This document shows positions 5,408 to 5,859 of a stretch of 5,859 bases of DNA, one piece after another. The notes under the pieces were generated by a model. The model was not told the DNA's origin and did no database searches. It was given only the letters and a program-made list of their open reading frames with translations. The DNA lies in NCBI GenBank assembly GCA_013696525.1, contig JACCYK010000384.1, positions 1 through 5,859 of the forward strand. Direction: 5' to 3'. The stretch's first letter is position 1; each line of letters opens with the position of its first letter. The DNA is from Chloroflexia bacterium (GTDB lineage Bacteria > Chloroflexota > Chloroflexia > Thermomicrobiales > UBA6265). The position numbers and the translations under genes were made by a program.

Positions 5408-5859
5408 ATGGTCAGCAGCCCACTCAGCGTGATTGAGAACCAGTACGGGGCCGAGCGGCTGCCGCCGCACAACTTGGAAGCGGAGCAGTCGCTGCTGGGG
5501 AGCCTGCTCCTGGACCGTGACGCGATTATCAAGGTCGCGGCCTTCGTCAAGCCTGACGATTTTTACCTGCCGGCGAACGGCACGGTCTACCGGGCGATCC
5601 TCGACCTCTACAACCGGCGGGAGCCGACCGACTTCGTCACCCTCTCGGACGAGCTGGGCCGGCGGGAGCAGCTCGATCAGGTCGGACTTTTGCAAGCCGC
5701 CGGTGAGTTGGTCGAGGTCGGCGTAACCGGAGGCGGTGCCGACGACCTCGCCGCGGTGCTGCTGCATGTAGTCGATCTGGTCGAAAAAGCGGTCGAGCAC
5801 TTCCGCGATCGACTGGAAATCCTTGGTCCCGCGCCGCTCCGCCACCTGGAAGATGACGC
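5408..5859 (+). CDS. dnaB: Replicative DNA helicase DnaB, N-terminal part, rearranged after codon 93
   Basis: ATG 5408 with GGGG at 5397-5400 begins a frame open to the window end. Residues 1-93 are a normal DnaB N-terminal (primase-interacting, helical) domain: [20 protein letters not shown], then [15 protein letters not shown] and [15 protein letters not shown]. DnaB is the hexameric helicase that unwinds DNA at the replication fork. After 5686 the + strand no longer encodes DnaB ([17 protein letters not shown] and so on), although no stop occurs. The opposite strand of that segment encodes a later part of DnaB. The + frame after codon 93 is therefore the reverse complement of dnaB itself, and the Walker A and catalytic helicase core are absent from this window. 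Position after rplI is typical. The other nearby start, ATG 5401, stops within 12 codons. Confidence 0.85.
   Translation, partial: MVSSPLSVIENQYGAERLPPHNLEAEQSLLGSLLLDRDAIIKVAAFVKPDDFYLPANGTVYRAILDLYNRREPTDFVTLSDELGRREQLDQVGLLQAAGELVEVGVTGGGADDLAAVLLHVVDLVEKAVEHFRDRLEILGPAPLRHLEDD
5675..5686. other. Inversion or fold-back junction with 12-base microhomology
   Basis: GATCAGGTCGGA encodes DQVG of the DnaB N-terminal domain on the + strand; its reverse complement encodes SDLI of the helicase-domain start on the minus strand. Both belong to conserved DnaB contexts, so the two dnaB regions share this short inverted repeat and the sequence switches strand within it. Confidence 0.75.
5675..5859 (-). 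pseudogene. dnaB: Inverted dnaB fragment: linker and start of the helicase domain
   Basis: Read on the minus strand from the window end, about 61 codons encode [17 protein letters not shown], then [19 protein letters not shown], then [17 protein letters not shown]. This is the DnaB segment joining the N-terminal domain to the RecA-like core, normally followed by the Walker A loop. The match ends at SDLI (5675-5686), exactly where the + strand DnaB N-terminus ends at DQVG. Beyond that the minus frame continues as ELLPPAQ, which is merely antisense of the + strand gene. The fragment enters from outside the window and has no start of its own here. It is either an inverted part of the same dnaB gene or a chimeric join. 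Confidence 0.85.

Noticed and set aside
4958..5845. 295-residue minus-strand open frame antisense to rplI and the dnaB start
   Set aside because: Only its first 57 residues are protein-like (the inverted DnaB segment). The rest is low-complexity Arg/Pro/Ser-rich antisense of rplI and dnaB, as expected in GC-rich DNA.

Overview
The window is GC-rich DNA with tightly packed genes and frequent GTG/TTG starts. Gene content and the rplI-dnaB order suggest a bacterium of the Chloroflexota/Thermomicrobia type. That placement is inference from codon use and family resemblance, with no marker search behind it. Both ends cut through genes, so the window may be a whole contig.

Layout, left to right. 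(1) 1-126: C-terminal tail of a small cupredoxin. (2) 139-166: a strong hairpin. (3) 192-1740: a three-domain multicopper oxidase with all copper-ligand motifs. Its Tat signal peptide (192-324) lies one reading frame away from the enzyme (from 325), so the gene carries a 1-nt frameshift or sequencing error. (4) 1733-2554: a class I SAM-dependent methyltransferase overlapping the oxidase stop by 8 nt. (5) 2588-3400 and 3433-4281: two tandem amino-acid-kinase-fold proteins resembling the beta (MosB) and alpha (MosA) subunits of the molybdenum storage protein. (6) 4282-4680: a 399-nt non-coding stretch with a possible terminator, clustered ACCGG inverted repeats and a plausible promoter. (7) 4681-5277: rplI (ribosomal protein L9) with an extra acidic tail made of three 10-residue repeats. 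(8) 5278-5407: a leader with hairpins and a 15-codon mini-ORF. (9) From 5408: the start of dnaB.

The first five genes run in one direction with short gaps (65, -8, 33 and 32 nt) and are probably one transcription unit. It would link extracytoplasmic copper redox proteins, a methyltransferase and a putative oxyanion-storage pair. rplI-dnaB is a separate housekeeping unit with its own promoter.

The most striking structure is at the right end. dnaB reads normally on the + strand for about 93 codons. At 5675-5686 it switches to a later part of DnaB (linker and start of the helicase domain) encoded on the - strand. The 12 bases at the switch fit both reading directions. This is either an intragenic inversion at a short inverted repeat or, more likely at a contig end, a fold-back chimera from amplification or assembly. 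A second notable point is that the MosA-like subunit appears to lack the histidines that hold polymolybdate in the Azotobacter protein.
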